Part shown: piece by piece, positions 12,730 through 24,700 of the stretch
Layout: every line of letters begins with the position of its first letter
Numbering within the stretch: position 1 is the first letter of the stretch
NCBI GenBank assembly: GCA_026120185.1
Contig: JANUWF010001726.1
Coordinates: 206,501-270,500, forward strand
Length of the DNA stretch: 64,000 bases
Direction: 5' to 3'
Origin: Voacanga thouarsii
Lineage: Eukaryota; Streptophyta; Magnoliopsida; Gentianales; Apocynaceae
Position numbers and translations under genes: made by a program
Notes under the pieces: model-generated
Database searches by the model: none
The model's input: the letters and a program-made list of their open reading frames with translations, nothing else
Told to the model about the DNA's origin: nothing

Positions 12730-14269
12730 TGATATGGCCTAAATTAGTCATATTTTTCCTAATAATTTGAGGCTATTTTGTGATACATTTTATTCAATAA
12801 CTAATCATATTCCTTTATATTTAAGATTTTACCCTTGGATAGGTATTTTGTGCAATATTTTAGATTTTAGGGGTAAAATAAGACAAAAATATCACAAAAC
12901 AGAGCAGAGGCGGCGCCAAACAGGCCAGAGGAACCGGCGCCAACCACGTGCTGTTGGCACGCACTTTGAGGCAACAAAAAATCAGTGAAATATACTGGAA
13001 CAGAACCAAACCGGTGCCAGCTAGGAAGCTGGAACAGGTGTCGGCTGCACTCTGAAAAAGATTCACGAAAATAAAGAAAAAAATGACGAACAATTGGAGA
13101 AACAGAACACAACCGGCGCTGACTGTGAAGCTGGAGATGGCGCCGGCTGTGCCCTGAAGATAAGGCAGTGCCTCGATTTTCGTACGTATTTTTTGACAAT
13201 CTACAGAGTTTTAGTATTTTCTTGCTTCTAATCGGTTAAAAACCTTACACCAACGAATTTAGGTACTCCCTAAGCCTATAAATAGATGGAAAATACAAGA
13301 GAAAATGGGAGAATTCATAGATCATAATAGAAAATCACTCAAATCAAAGGAGAAATTCTTCAAATTAAGGAGGATTGTGCAAGAAGGTCTTCAAAGGAAG
13401 AAGAAGGAGGCTTGTCTATGAGTGCTTTCTTTAACTTTGTTTTCTTTTTCTTGAACAATGATGTATTAATTATTTTATTATAATTTAACATTATTTTATG
13501 TATTCATGATATTTAGAGTTATTTTGATCTTTTGATTAATTGATTGTTATTCTTGGTATTTAATTACTTGTACTTATTACGAGTTTAATTGGTTGTTTCT
13601 TTCCATTAACTTACTAGACTAAAGGGGTTGATAGTGTTGCAATTTGTTGATTTTATATTTATTGGCTATTAACTTACTAGACCAAGAGGGTTAATTGCTG
13701 AGGATTAGGTAATTAAAGGTTAATTGATGTTTGCCAGACCAAGGATTCATTGATTAATTTCATGCTTTAAATTTGCCAGACCAAGAAAATTTAATTAATG
13801 ATTGTGTTTAATGCGTCTTTTTGGTGAATTAGTTGAACAGACCAAATGATGCTAATTTACCTAGAGGATAGTGATTTCATGGATTGACCAAAGAAGTGAA
13901 TCTATTTTAATCCTTCATGATGACAAGAGAATGATTAGTTATGATAATGATTGAATACTTTAAGATCATGTTTGTCAAAATAATGGTTTGAGTTACATAA
14001 TTCTCCATCCTTGACATGTATATATTCTTTTATTTTATTTTAATTTTAATTTTATTTTTTTCACTTTATTGAGTCCGTTAAACAATGAAAGAAAAGTTAT
14101 TAATGCATATTTGTTCCTTGAGGATCGACACTTGTTTGAACCCTATACTATGCTTAATGATGAGTACGCTTGCTCATATGTGTAATTTAGAGTTAACATT
14201 TTAATTTAAACTTGATTGGGAATGTGCTTAGTTTTTATATGATTTTTATACCCAAATAAATAAGCATCA
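12730..14269 (+). repeat. Solo LTR (family B, copy 2), 1.54 kb
   Basis: It starts TGATATGGCCTAAATTAG and ends AATAAGCATCA, matching copy 1 at both ends. It shares the TCAATAACTAATCATATTCC block near 12,790 and a GGCTTGTCTATGAGTGC block near 13,410. The GC-rich region (12,900-13,160) is longer than in copy 1 and holds three imperfect repeats of a CCGGCGCC-containing unit. The flanks ACTAT and ATTGT match at only three of five bases, so the target duplication is doubtful. It separates the Tork pol end from its 3' LTR. Confidence 0.65.
13277..13284 (+). promoter_or_regulatory. TATA box in solo LTR B copy 2
   Basis: TATAAATA follows the GC-rich repeat region and precedes the purine-rich transcribed leader, a sensible LTR promoter position. 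Copy 1 is worn at this point. Confidence 0.4.
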
Positions 14270-14357
14270 ATTGTTCCTGATTTATGGTATTTAGACTTTT
14301 GTGGAGAAGGTGGAGAAAAACTGCTATATTTGAATTTAGGATGCAAGTCAAATTAGA

Positions 14358-14878
14358 GATTTGTTAAGGATGCCTTGTATCTATAAGATCCTACATCGGT
14401 AGGTAATACTACAAGCATGTCCCACATTGGTTTTAGTTGATCTTCTACCTGCTTTTAAGCTTTATAAATAAAGGCTTAGTTTGGTTCTTCGATGAACAAC
14501 ACCAACACAAAGTTCTTCTAGTTTGTAGCTTGTTTCTTTTGAGGTTTTCTTGTTTTGTATTATTGGTGTTTGTTGGTCTTAGGAACACTTTCCTAAAACC
14601 TTATAAAATTATCTTTTTCATAGTGATGTTTTTTATTCTGCTTCTGCCATGGACATAGGTCATTTGACCGAACTATGTAGGTCTTTGTGTTTCTTTTTTA
14701 TTTCCTTTCGTACAATTTAACTTTTTTCTCAGTATTATTTTTGTTATTATTTATTTGTTATCGTCTTATGTGATTTTTCCATCGGAGTTTTGCCTTATAT
14801 GATTTTTCTGTTGGAGTTTTGGTATGTGTGGTTTTGCTATTGGAGTTTTTGGTTTGTTCCTGGGGCCTATCCCTAGCA
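14358..14878 (+). repeat. Tork-like copia 3' LTR (521 bp)
   Basis: It starts TGTTAAGGATGCC after the polypurine-like AAATTAGAGATT and ends GGGGCCTATCCCTAGCA. It contains TTATAAATAAAGG (TATA), a TGACCGAACTATGTAGGTC block and a T-rich 3' half, as in Tork/Tnt1-type LTRs. It is followed by the gypsy gag continuation at 14,879. The 73-codon ORF inside is incidental. Confidence 0.75.
14462..14470 (+). promoter_or_regulatory. TATA box in Tork-like 3' LTR
   Basis: TTATAAATA is conserved with the 5' LTR copy at 7,691. Confidence 0.4.
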
Positions 14879-15590
14879 TGGACTATGATGCGAGAAGCAA
14901 GATCAAGGAGCTTAAACATATGAGGACAATGAGGGAGTACAAAAACTCCTTTACCATGTGTTTGTTCTAGATTAAAAAAATGTCGAGTACATACAAGCTC
15001 TTTAGTTTCATTGAGGGATTAAAGACTTAAACTATGAATGAGCTAAATAAACAGTGAGTATAGCACATGGCATAGGTCATAGTGATTGTATAAGGACTAG
15101 AGAAGTTACATTCAGAACCTTAAAAGGATTGGAAAGAAGGTCCTCAACATGTTAGTAAAATGAATAAGTCCAACCAATCCTAATGAGGAATCAATTAAGA
15201 CATTTTTTAGGCTATGTCCAAGCTCGTGAGGAAAAATAGACATCTAAAGATAGACATAATGAATAACAAAAAGAGGACGAAGGGTAAAATAGAAGAATGT
15301 TTGAGTGCGCTTTGTGCAATGGATCACACTCTATCAAAAATATCCTAGATAAGCCCTAGTGAATGCACTTTCTGAACCTGATATCTTGGGAGCAATAGTG
15401 AAAGCTATGAAAGCTAATACTCAAGATGTAGGCACTAGTGGAACTGAAAATGACAAGAATGATGAAGGTGCCATGAGAGCATTATACTTCAGTTGTAATA
15501 CTTTTGTATTAGAAGGGCAAGGGAGCAGAGGGTGGAAGGACTAGGGAGCTACACAAAGCCAACTACAACATACAAGGTTTTAAAGGAAAA
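14879..15590 (+). pseudogene. Ty3-gypsy gag, capsid part and downstream (broken)
   Basis: It continues the gag interrupted at 7,590. The reading YDARSKIKELKHMRTMREY, then F...GLKT and NELNKQ, follows the retrotransposon gag capsid pattern (RLKQ-G-IREYVKEF, then F-GL-PW-ELRR). Further on, LNALSEPDILGAIVKAMKAN resembles the linker between the gag zinc knuckle and protease. Stops at 15,028 and 15,061 and several frameshifts make it non-coding. No clear CCHC knuckle survives. Confidence 0.6.
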
Positions 15591-15599
15591 GGCTCAAGT

Positions 15600-16010
15600 A
15601 TCTAAGGGACTTATATCCATGGACATCTAGGTAAATGGTAGGCCTATTTGTAGGCTGGTGGATACAAAAGTAACCTGGAATTACATGGCTAGTCTGAAAA
15701 TGAAGTAGTTAGGTTTAGTACTTGAGAAGGGGTACACGCTAAGTGAAGGTTGTTAACTCAATTACCTAAACTATTATTGGAGTTGTTGACTCAGCAAAGG
15801 TCAAGTTGGGACCAGTAACGAATGAAGTTAAGTTCTTCATAGTGAAAATTGATAACTTTGAGCTCTATTTTAGCATAGAGTTAATGAGGGGCATTAATAT
15901 TGTTGTGATTCTGTGTTCAAGTTCACTTGTGGTGATTGGAAGTATTCCATGTGTCATTCCTATGGTAGACTCCAAGGGAAAAAACCTTACTCAATAGTGG
16001 AGACACGAGT
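15600..16010 (+). pseudogene. Ty3-gypsy aspartic protease remnant
   Basis: VNGRPICRLVDTKVTWNYM (from about 15,630) is the pepsin-like retroviral protease start, where DTGAT is expected. Here DTG has become DTK, so the active-site glycine is lost. The downstream VKFFIVKIDNFELYFSIEL stretch and a GSIPCVIP motif (about 15,940) match the protease-RT linker of plant gypsy elements. Reverse transcriptase should follow but instead the 3' LTR begins near 16,200. This is evidence of a large internal deletion. Confidence 0.65.
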
Positions 16011-16468
16011 CTCTCAGGTTGTGAACTTTGCAACCAAAACTAGTACCAAAAAAGACACCTCTTGTAAGCAAGGCCAATAAAACTAGAGGAAACATACCAG
16101 CAAGATAGTTGACCATAGAGAATTCAAGGAGAAGAAATGCCTATCATATCACCAAATTAAGTAGAGAAGGATGTCCAAGGGCCAACCCATGACAAGTAGC
16201 CGATGGTCAGCCAACATCCAAATCAGTACAAGCCTTTATTTTCAATTGTATGTATGTAGATAGGCTTTTGATACATTTTTGTAATTTTCTTAAGGCCTCT
16301 GGCCATGCATGTAAATTTTCGTAAACAAACTTTGTGTATAAAAATATAAAGAAAATAGATAAACTTTTCTTATCTACATAGAAAACAATTTCTGCTACTA
16401 TTACTTAAGAAATTTTTACTATAATTCTTATACAGGGTGAAGAATATTGAAATCAACAAAATGCGAAC

Positions 16469-17749
16469 TGGTAGCCCTAAGGGCGTTCTCCTGTGTTGTG
16501 ACTTGTGACAAATATCGATGAGGACTAACTTATATGATCTACATGTTATAGGACATGTTTGACCTTAGTTCTTCCAAGGCATGCAAATAGGATTGCTAAA
16601 CAACTCTTAAAGTAATAAAATTCAAGAATGGGAGATCAAGAAGAAGATCAAGCTTAAGAAATTGCATACCAAGAATCTATTATGGAAGAATCTTAGACGA
16701 GGAATCTTTGTTAAGGTATTCTCTGTGTAAATTTCTATATCTTCTTTACCTTATGACTCAGTTTAATTTTATCTTGAAGCACTAAAATAAAAGATTTCAA
16801 AGTTTTAAATTCTTAAAATTTTGGATTGAGTATTTTGGGTAACCCTGCATCCAAAATCTATGTCCAAAATTCTATGACCAATATCAAATCGATTCTACCT
16901 GAAAAAAAATACCATTTTGGACTTACCTTTTGGATACACCATCGTCCAAAACTTGAGTCCAAAACTCTGGCAAATCTGACAGCGAAAACTAGCCGTTTTC
17001 TAGCTATTGGAACTCCACTTTATGCCTCTATAAAAGGTTTCAAAACTCGATTTGAAAGTAAATCTTTGTCCTATCCTTCTAAGAAACACCCTTGCTCTAT
17101 AAAAAACAAAAACGTCCTTTATCAAAGTGCTTCAAAGTGAAATCAAAGTGTGTCAAAAAGGTAAAGATTGTTTGAGTTCATTTATCTTATATATCTGCTC
17201 AAAAGAATGAGCTATTTTCATTTCATTTCTTCAATCGTCTTAGTGCATCAAGGTTGTGGTGTAAAACCCATTTAGTGTGACCTTGATTTATTGGTTGATT
17301 GAGAGCTTTTGGGTAAAACCAAGTGTGGTGATCCTCTCTTGTATTTGGGATAGATTGATACCATTGTGTTGGGAGAATGAAATCTGGTTGAAAATCCTTA
17401 AATGTGAGCTTAAGGTAATGGATGTAGATCTTGGTATATCGAACCACTATATATTTTGTGTTATCTCTCTGCATTTATTTTCATTTAGCTGCAATCGTCC
17501 TTGAACAAATTTCTGTTTTTCAAAAGAAATCTTTATTACTCATACCAACTCATCCTTACTCCAATATTAATTGCATCGAGCTTCTTACTTTATTCAGAGC
17601 ATAGGAAATTCCTAAGATATTTTGAAAAAGCACTCATTGTTGCATGTTCCTTGGTCTAAAATTGGAAGAAGATCTTTTCTCAAAACAAAATTTTTCTTGA
17701 GCATTTTAAATTTACCAAAAACTTTATTCACCCCTTCTAAGGTTTTTCA
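16469..17749 (+). repeat. Sirevirus-like 5' LTR (1,281 bp)
   Basis: It starts TGGTAGCCCTAAGGG (the 3' copy has TGTTAGCCC) and ends CTAAGGTTTTTCA. It aligns along its length with 32,736-33,997, with scattered substitutions and small indels and visibly lower identity than the young elements in this window. It contains TATAAAA at 17,029. The ORFs here, at 16,826-17,140 and 17,223-17,504, are non-coding. Confidence 0.85.
17029..17035 (+). promoter_or_regulatory. TATA box in Sirevirus-like 5' LTR
   Basis: TATAAAA within CCTCTATAAAAGGTTTC. The same site is kept in the 3' LTR at 33,280. Confidence 0.5.
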
Positions 17750-17751
17750 TT

Positions 17752-17763
17752 TGGTATCAGAGC
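17752..17763 (+). other. Primer-binding site (initiator Met tRNA)
   Basis: TGGTATCAGAGC lies three bases after the 5' LTR end. It is complementary to the 3' end of initiator methionine tRNA and is the usual plant copia minus-strand primer site. Confidence 0.85.
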
Positions 17764-17810
17764 TTGGTCTACTCTGTTCTCGGTTTAACAACCGTGTAGG
17801 AAAGATCCTC

Positions 17811-18956
17811 ATGGCAAATTCATCTTCTCTTCCGTATGTTGAAGGATCCTTAACAAATCGACCTCCATTGTTCAATAGAAACAACTATACATTCTGAAAA
17901 AATAGAATGAAGTTCTATGTTTGTTCAATCGACTTTGAGTTTTGGAATTTGATTGAAAATGGCCCTTTTGTTCCGTTAAAATTTGTTAATGGCAGAAAAG
18001 TGCATAACTATATTGACGAATTTGATGCCGAAGACTATGCCAATATGACATTGAACTTTCAAGTTATGAATATCTTGTGTTGTGCCCTTAATGCCATTGA
18101 ATTCAATTGAGTTAGTAGCTGTGATTCAACCTACAATATATGGAGACTACTTGAAGTTACCCATGAAGGGACAAACTTAGTCAATGAATCCAAGTTGGGA
18201 CTTTTAATCCATGACTATGAATTGTTCACAATGAAGCCAAACAAAAGCATAACTGATATGTTTATCAAATTTACAAATATTGCAAATAGTCTTAAAGTCT
18301 ACGGGAAAGTATATTCCTTTGGTGAACAAAACTGAAAGATTTTAGATGCATTGCCTAAGAGTTGGCAACTGAAAGCTCTAGCTGTAGAAGAATCTAAGGA
18401 TCTAAAATCCTTACCAACTGAAAAGCTGATTGGATCACTCCTAACGCGTGAAATGAAACTCCAGAGGTTTCAAGAATCTAATGACCATGATAAAAGAAAA
18501 AGGTTTACAGCTCTAAAGGCTGTAGATGAGGAAGTTGAAACCAGTCAATTGGACAGTGGTGATGAAACTGAAGTAGACACCGAAGAATTGGCCATGATTG
18601 TAAAGAAATTCAGAAGAATGTTTAACAAAGGGAACTTTAAAAGAGGAAAAAAGTTTGTAAAGAGAAATGGACAAACCTCAACATTTAAGCCTCAATGCTA
18701 CGAATACAAAAGCATGGAACATTTTATTACTGATTGCCCAGTTGCTAAAGAAAATGAAGGCAGAATACTTAAGAAGAAGAGGAACGATCTAAAGGCTAAG
18801 AAAGGCAAAGGACTGGTGGCAACTTGGGACCAAAATGAGTTCGAATCCGAGGTAGATGATTTTGAAAATGAAACCGCCAACATATGCTTCATGGCAATGG
18901 AAGATGAAGTAAATTCCACAACCTCAAACTCCATTCTACATAATTCTGATCATTAG
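17811..18956 (+). pseudogene. Sirevirus-like gag (nucleocapsid), broken
   Basis: ATG at 17,811 opens MANSSSLPYVEG, then RPPLFNRNNYTF, the substrate-like start of copia gag. The UBN2-type gag core runs through LKVYGKVYSFG and LPKSWQLKALAVEE to TREMKLQRFQES. The knuckle CYEYKSMEHFITDCP (about 18,695-18,740) has its second cysteine replaced by tyrosine, so zinc binding is doubtful. Stops occur at 17,896, 18,108 and 18,333. The longest intact piece is 201 codons (18,351-18,956). A highly charged Lys/Glu tail follows, as expected in SIRE gag. Confidence 0.82.
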
Positions 18957-19480
18957 AAACATGACGATCCTAATGAATTGCTAATTGATATGTTCCATGA
19001 ATTGAAGAAACTGTCTAGAATAAATAAAGAAATGAATATGAAAATTGATTGCTTGTTTGATGATAATGCAAAGTTGTTGAATGAGAACAAAGTCTTTCTT
19101 GAGTCACATATGTGTGCAATTATGGAAAAGAATGTTATCATCACTGCCTTACATCATTTGTCTCTAGAAAATGAATACTTATGTGATAAAATTCATTCTT
19201 TTAAAATTATGGTTAGCAATTTTGATAACATGTAAAATAGACTTGATGATCTTATTACATGTATTGAAAAGTTTACAAATGACAAAAACAACTTGAAAAA
19301 ATTGCTTGGTGCATAATACTTAGCTGGAAACCGAAATCGTTTGTTAAAGCTGCTTCATCACACATGACACATAAATGTTGCACGTATTATGGAAAAATTG
19401 GACACAAAGCATCTAAGTGTCACATTAAGAAGAGAGTTGAATCCGGTGCAAAAATAGTTTGAAAAATTAGAGGAACCATT
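18957..19480 (+). pseudogene. Sirevirus-like gag C-terminal coiled coil and second knuckle
   Basis: NELLIDMFHELKKLSRINKE, then NAKLLNENKVFLE, is a heptad-like Leu/Lys/Glu stretch typical of the coiled coil in Sirevirus gag. Near 19,378-19,425, CTYYGKIGHKASKC is a second CCHC knuckle with the second cysteine changed to tyrosine. Stops at 19,234 and 19,315 break the frame. The extended gag with two knuckles supports the SIRE assignment. Confidence 0.6.
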
Positions 19481-19954
19481 GCTAATCCCATTGGACCCAA
19501 GAAAATATGGATACAAAAAATCACTCTCCTTTCTCATGTATAGGTACATTCATTGAAGGAAATGAGCTTCACAAAGTAGTTTTTAGACAGCAGATGTTCA
19601 AGACATATGACCGGAAATGTAGCTCTATTAGAAGACGTACAAACAACAAATGATGGATTCGTTACCTTATGAGACAAAAAGAAAGGAAAACCCTTGGCAT
19701 AGGTAACATTGGTAAAGGATCTTAAATTATTATAAAACAAGTGTTATTAATTGATGAGCTAAAATATAACTTGCTTAGCAATAGCAAACTATGTGACAAT
19801 GGTTGTAAAGTGATTTTTGAGAAAGATTCCTACTCTATTATAGATAGCTCAAATAATGAGGCAATCTTTGTGGCCAATCGTGTTAGAAATGTTTATGTGT
19901 TTTATCTAAATGATCTTATAGCTTATGGTGTTAGATGTCTTTTCGTGCATGATA
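19481..19954 (+). pseudogene. Sirevirus-like protease remnant, cut by nested element
   Basis: FLDSRCSRHMTGN (about 19,587-19,625) corresponds to the copia protease active-site segment DSGCSRHMTG, with the Gly of DSG changed to Arg. The following LLIDELKYNLLSNSKLCDNG is the usual protease-integrase linker. The frame is cut at 19,954 inside CLFVHD. It resumes at 26,635 with DIDGYLWHGRLGH, the integrase zinc-binding start, which confirms that the interval is an insertion. Confidence 0.75.
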
Positions 19955-21215
19955 TGTAGGATTTCTAAATTAATTAAACAGATTAAATGCAGCGGAAAAT
20001 AGCAAGAAATCCAAGCCATGGATCACGGGTTTGCAGTAGAAATGGGAAAAAGAGAAGATCACGCTTATTACCTCTTAAAGCCGGAATTAAATTTTTCTTG
20101 TTCCAAGAACGCAGGCGCGATCCAGATCACAAAATCGGTTCACAGCAGCTCAACTAAAGCCCAAGAAAGAACTCCCTCTAATGATAATCCACACAAGGTC
20201 GAACGCTTACAATCTCACAATTCTATGCTAATAGAATTTAGGAGGCTAGGGTTTGATTAATAAGAGAGAGATGGCTAGGGTTTGATCAAGAGAGAGGCAG
20301 AGAAACAGTTTTTCTGTTATTGCGTGAATAGTCTGTGTCTCTTACCCTAAGGAAACCGTTTCCTTATATTTATAGATTTATAATTACCATAAATTGTAAC
20401 TTAGTCCTTCAACTTCCAATTGTCAATAAATTGGTCATTGAAGTTTACTTAATTACAATTAGATCCCATGAATTATAACAAACTTATAATTCACCTATAA
20501 ATACATTCCCTTCTCTTGATTAACCCCACAATATTATCAAATAATATATTTGAGCATTCAAACATTTATTGTGTGTGACTCATTAGGTTTCCTGGTCTTA
20601 TTGGTAGCATAATATGAATTAATTCTAACAATATTAGAATTAATAATCCTTAATCAAATAAAGGATTAAATTTATTAATTCTCTAATTAATAAATCTATA
20701 TTTAGCATATCAAGAGTGACATCTAGCAATGACTCTTGACCACCCAAAAGTCCAGAAAGTCAAGTGGCTTGACGTGAACCTTTCAATAGCAAATTATCAG
20801 TGCAATAAACTCATTTCACCATACAATATCTCATTCGGTCTAGAGCATGGAATTAGTGCCAACTCCCTCCAGAATATTATTAATTTTGGCCCGAATATTT
20901 TAGTACTTGTTCAAGAAATCCATTACTCGATATGTGTATCAATTGGAACCATTTCCATCACATAGTCGCCTCGGCCAAGGACTTCATGAGTAATGATTTC
21001 TACAAGTGGCCTTGAGATATACTCTCCTACTATTAGGAGTGGTGAATCCTTTATTGACTTTCTCAACTACTTTCGTTTACTTTACGTTGTACCCAATATC
21101 CACCCCATAGGCAGTCCTAGATAAGACTCCAAAGATTAGAATCAAAGTACAACACTCGTTAAACAAAGTACCACCGTTATCGTTGCGTGACGGGACCCAG
21201 AAGCATTTTCTTAAA
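19955..21215 (-). repeat. Copia LTR, R-U5 part, minus orientation
   Basis: Read on the minus strand it runs from a GTCACGCAACGATAACGG segment near 21,190 to AAACCCTAGCC (about 20,280), a leader-like region with TTTTCCGCTGCATTTAATC, and the terminus GAAATCCTACA. This is the layout of a long copia LTR downstream of U3. The first about 165 bp of the same LTR lies at 26,470-26,634. No TG-start U3 is present at the 21.2-kb end, so the right limit is approximate. ORFs in this stretch are not coding. Confidence 0.65.
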
Positions 21216-22358
21216 ATTAGTTTTGAGACAATCAATTCAATTTTTCAAAATAGTGATTTTAAAATTTTAAAATTAATGTATTTTCTAAAATGTTGATTTT
21301 ATAATTTGTTTTATTTTCCCAAAATAATGATTTTAGAATAATAAAAGTATATGTTTATTTTGTGTAAGCATAGTTAATGGCATGGTGGATGGTTATGGAC
21401 TAAAACCAATTATATCTGTTCATTCATTTTTACCGCTTTGTTTTAATGAAATAGGGCCTGCGTGTCCTGCCTTCTCTCAAATTCTGATGTGATTCTCTTC
21501 TCATCTAACTCCCCTCGAATGTAACTTGAGGTTTCTCCTTTTAGGAAATTATGTAATTAGATTATATAGGTTAGATTGAGGTATAATTTTACTTTCAAGA
21601 TTTTGAAGATGGCGTTCAAAATAAGGCGAGATGGTAAGACCCTCTACTTATATCATGCATGAACACATAGGGTTGACCATATTAATTTCCTTAATGGCTC
21701 AAGGAAATTAATTTAGAAAGTCCATAACCATACCACGTAATTGTTTATTACCATGTTTATCAATTTATGTTGCTTATTGATAAATTGTATGCATGCCTAA
21801 CGATGAGACCACTAAAAGGAACAAATCCCTCAAATAATATTAAACCTAATTCCTTCCATTAATATAGTAAGAACGAGAGTCCTTTTTCAAGACCAGGTTG
21901 TTGGGTAAACCCAAGCCTACTTGACATCGGCATGTTCAAGCTATGGAATTAAATTCCTGATTAATTGGTTGGATTTAACTAAATTCTTTATCCAGGTTGG
22001 GCAAACTCAAGTATAAAGAAATTTAAAGGAAAAGTTGGGGTAGCCCAAAAGGCTTTAAGATTAAAAACTGTTAATCACCCAATGATCCGGTAGTTACATA
22101 CGATGTAATTGGTATTGGATACCTACCAATGAACTTAATGATGGCTTGTTAGGCAAACCCAAGGTTATTCTTAAGGAATTTGGATACCGGTCCGCTAGGA
22201 AAGCTTCTAACGGGGTTTCCCGAATCAATAGTGGGGGCTATTGGTTTGAGTAAAAATAGTGGAATAATTATGCGCTTAATTAAAAACCTAATTAATTGCA
22301 TTGCATTTGCATATACATGTTCTAATAATTCTATCTTTACATCTAGGTCATTTGCATC
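21216..22358 (+). other. Non-coding leader of the nested copia element
   Basis: This AT-rich sequence precedes gag with no domain in any frame. It contains a GGGCCTGCGTGTCC block near 21,453, echoed by CCGCCCTGCGTGTCG at about 60,583 in the related right-edge element. It also contains repeated GGCAAACCCAAG/GGTAAACCCAAG words. No primer-binding site is visible, consistent with loss of the junction between LTR and leader. Confidence 0.5.
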
Positions 22359-23246
22359 ATGTCGACAAACCTAAACTTGCATAGTATCTTGGAAACAAAC
22401 AAGCTCACTAAATCAAACTATTTGGACTGGTATAGAAACTTGAGAATCGTTCTCAAGTCGGAAAAGTTGCTCTACGTGCTAGAAGCTCCTATTCCGCTAC
22501 TTCCAGCTTAAGATGCTCATACTGAAGAGCATGCTGTCCACAAGAAGCACAAAGAAGATAGCGACACAACATCTTGTATCATGCTGGTGTCAATGTCTCC
22601 TGAGCTGCAAAAATAGCATGAGCATATGGATGCTCAATCAATGATCCTCCATCTTAAAGAGCTGTTTGATAAACAAGCTAGAACAGAGAGATATGAGATT
22701 TCTAAACAACTGTTCCATGCTAAGATGGTTGAGGGTGCTTCAGTGGCCACTCATGGGTTGCAGATGTTGGGCTATATGGAAAAGCTTGGGTCTCTTGGGT
22801 TCGTAATGGATCATGAGTTAAGTATTGACTTAATTCTACAATCATTACCAAGTAGTTTTTCGCAGTTTGTGATCAACTACCACATGAATAATATTGAGAC
22901 CACCATACCTGAGCTAATCAATCTGCTTAAGACTGCTGAGTCCTCTATGAAAAAGGATGATAAGGCAATCTTGTTAGTAGGTTCTTCATCTTCTAAGAAA
23001 AAGGTTTCTAAGAAGAAGAAGAAGAACACTCCTACTAAGCCCAAAGGAGGTGTCAAGAAGAAGGAGGCTGCCCCTAAAGGCCCATGTCATCATTGTGGTA
23101 AAATGGGCCATTGGAGGCGTAACTGCAAGGCCTACTTGGAGGCTGTGAAGGAAAAGAAGGAGAATGAGAAGCTTGCAAGCACTTCTACTTCTAATCCTGG
23201 TATGTTTATGATTGAGATTAATACTGCCTTTAATAATGAGATATAG
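22359..23246 (+). pseudogene. Nested copia gag (broken)
   Basis: ATG at 22,359 opens MSTNLNLHSILETNKLT, then NYLDWYRNLRIVLKSEK, the copia gag N-terminus. Stops at 22,510 and 22,615 precede a clean 206-codon stretch (22,626-23,246). That stretch has the gag core, a Lys-rich segment and the knuckle CHHCGKMGHWRRNC, with all four zinc ligands present. It ends with a TAG directly before the protease VLDTGCGSH. Confidence 0.85.
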
Positions 23247-24700
23247 GTATTGGATACCGGTTGTGGATCTCATTTATGCAATAATTTGCGAGGACTAAAG
23301 GACGAGTAAAAGGTTAGCGAAATGTGACGTGGACCTACGAGCTGCAAATGGAGCAAAGGTTGCTTGCACTAGGCTGTGGGGACTTATCATCTCAATCTAC
23401 CTTACGGATTAGTTTTAGAACTACAAAGCTGTTATTTTGTACTAGTTTTGTTGGAAAACATTATCTCAGATGCTTGTTTAGACTTATTTGGATTTCATTT
23501 AAGTTTTAAGAATAAATGTTGTTCTTTCTCATTAAATGATATTCATTATGGTTCTGCAACTTTGATCAATGGTTTATATGTTCTAGACATGTATAATCCA
23601 ATTCTCAATATAAGTAAAAAGAAACATAAAAAGGATAACTTAATCTCATCTTACTTATGGCATTGTCGTTTAGGCCATGTAAATGAAAAACGTGTGTCTA
23701 AGTTATACAAATTGGGTGACTTAGGGTCATTTGATTACGAATCATATGACACATGCGAATCTTGTTTACTTGGAAAAATGGCTAAAACTTCTTTTTCAAG
23801 AAAAGGAGAAAGGGCAAAAGAGTTATTAGAACTCGTACATTCAGATGTATGTGGCCCAATGTCAATACAAGCAAGAGGAGGTTATCAATACTTCATTACC
23901 TTTATTGATGATTATTCTCGATATGGGTATTTGTATTTGATGAAATACAAATCTGAAGCCTTTGACCGTTTCAAAGACTTCAAGAATGAAGTAGAGAAAC
24001 AACTTGGCAAAAGTATTAAAGCTCTTAGATCTGATCGAGGAGATGATTACTTAAGTCAAGAGTTTCTAAGTTATCTAAGAGATAACGGAATATTATCTCA
24101 ATGGACTCCACCATATACACCTCAACATAACGGTGTATCTGAGAGAAGGAATCGAACCCTTCTAGATATGGTAAGGACCATGATGGCTTTTGCAGACTTA
24201 CCAAAATCGTTTTGGGGGTACACACTGGAGACTACTGTTTACATTTTAAACAGAGTTTCGTAAAAAACGGTTGATACCACTCCTTATGAGTTATTCTTTG
24301 ATATGAGACCAAAGTTATCTCACTTAAGGATTTGGGGTTGCCCTGCTTTTTTTAAAAAGGTAATGTCAGACAAACTTGAAAGTAAGTCTGACAAATGTTT
24401 GTTTGTTGGATATCCAAAAGAATCGTTTGGATATTACTTCTATCTTCCTTCTGAAAATAAAGTTTTTATTTCAAAACATGCTGTCTTCTTAGAGAATGAG
24501 CACATGTTCAAAGAAGATAGTGGGAGCAAGCTTGAACTTGGTGAAGTTCAAGAAGAGCAAACAAATATTGATCAACCATCTGAACCTGTATCTATTCAAA
24601 TAAATGAACCTTCTAACACACAAGAGCTTCGTAGGTCAAGTAGGATACGAGTGGCACCTGAGAGATATGGATTTCTCATAAGTGACCATAATGACGTATA
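23247..24700 (+). pseudogene. Nested copia protease and integrase (broken)
   Basis: The protease starts VLDTGCGSHLC, keeping the catalytic DTG. Stops at 23,307 and nearby, plus a frame change near 23,370, break it. The integrase zinc finger is intact: WHCRLGHVNEKR (about 23,659) and CESCLLGKM. The core keeps HSDVCGP, FIDDYSRYGYLY, SDRGDDYL and the HNGVSERRNRTL motif, so the catalytic D, D and E are visible. A TAA at 24,261 interrupts it. The tail reaches RRSSRIR (about 24,630), the usual junction before RT. Confidence 0.88.

Larger units (their letters stand above)
7591..14878 (+). mobile_element. Decayed Ty1-copia element (Tork-like) with two internal intrusions
   Basis: The left LTR fragment starts TGTTAAGGATGCC at 7,591 and the matching right LTR starts at 14,358. 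Flanks are TGGAG (7,586-7,590) and TGGAC (14,879-14,883), a target duplication with one mismatch. Removing the element rejoins gypsy gag in frame order. Its pol survives from 10,669. The rest of the 5' LTR, the primer-binding site, gag, protease and most of integrase are missing, replaced by the copied patch 7,775-10,668. A family-B LTR sits at 12,730-14,269 between the RNase H end and the 3' LTR. Confidence 0.72.

Noticed and set aside
7591..14878. Possibility that 1,895-4,789 and 7,775-10,668 are two LTRs of one element
   Set aside because: The duplicated segment starts outside the LTR (in solo LTR B and hAT sequence) and stops mid-LTR. Neither end is TG or CA, and no internal domain lies between them in the right order.
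20018..20965. ORFs of 80 and 78 codons in the nested copia left part
   Set aside because: They fall in reversed LTR sequence with an AACCCTAGCC leader on the opposite strand and have no domain.
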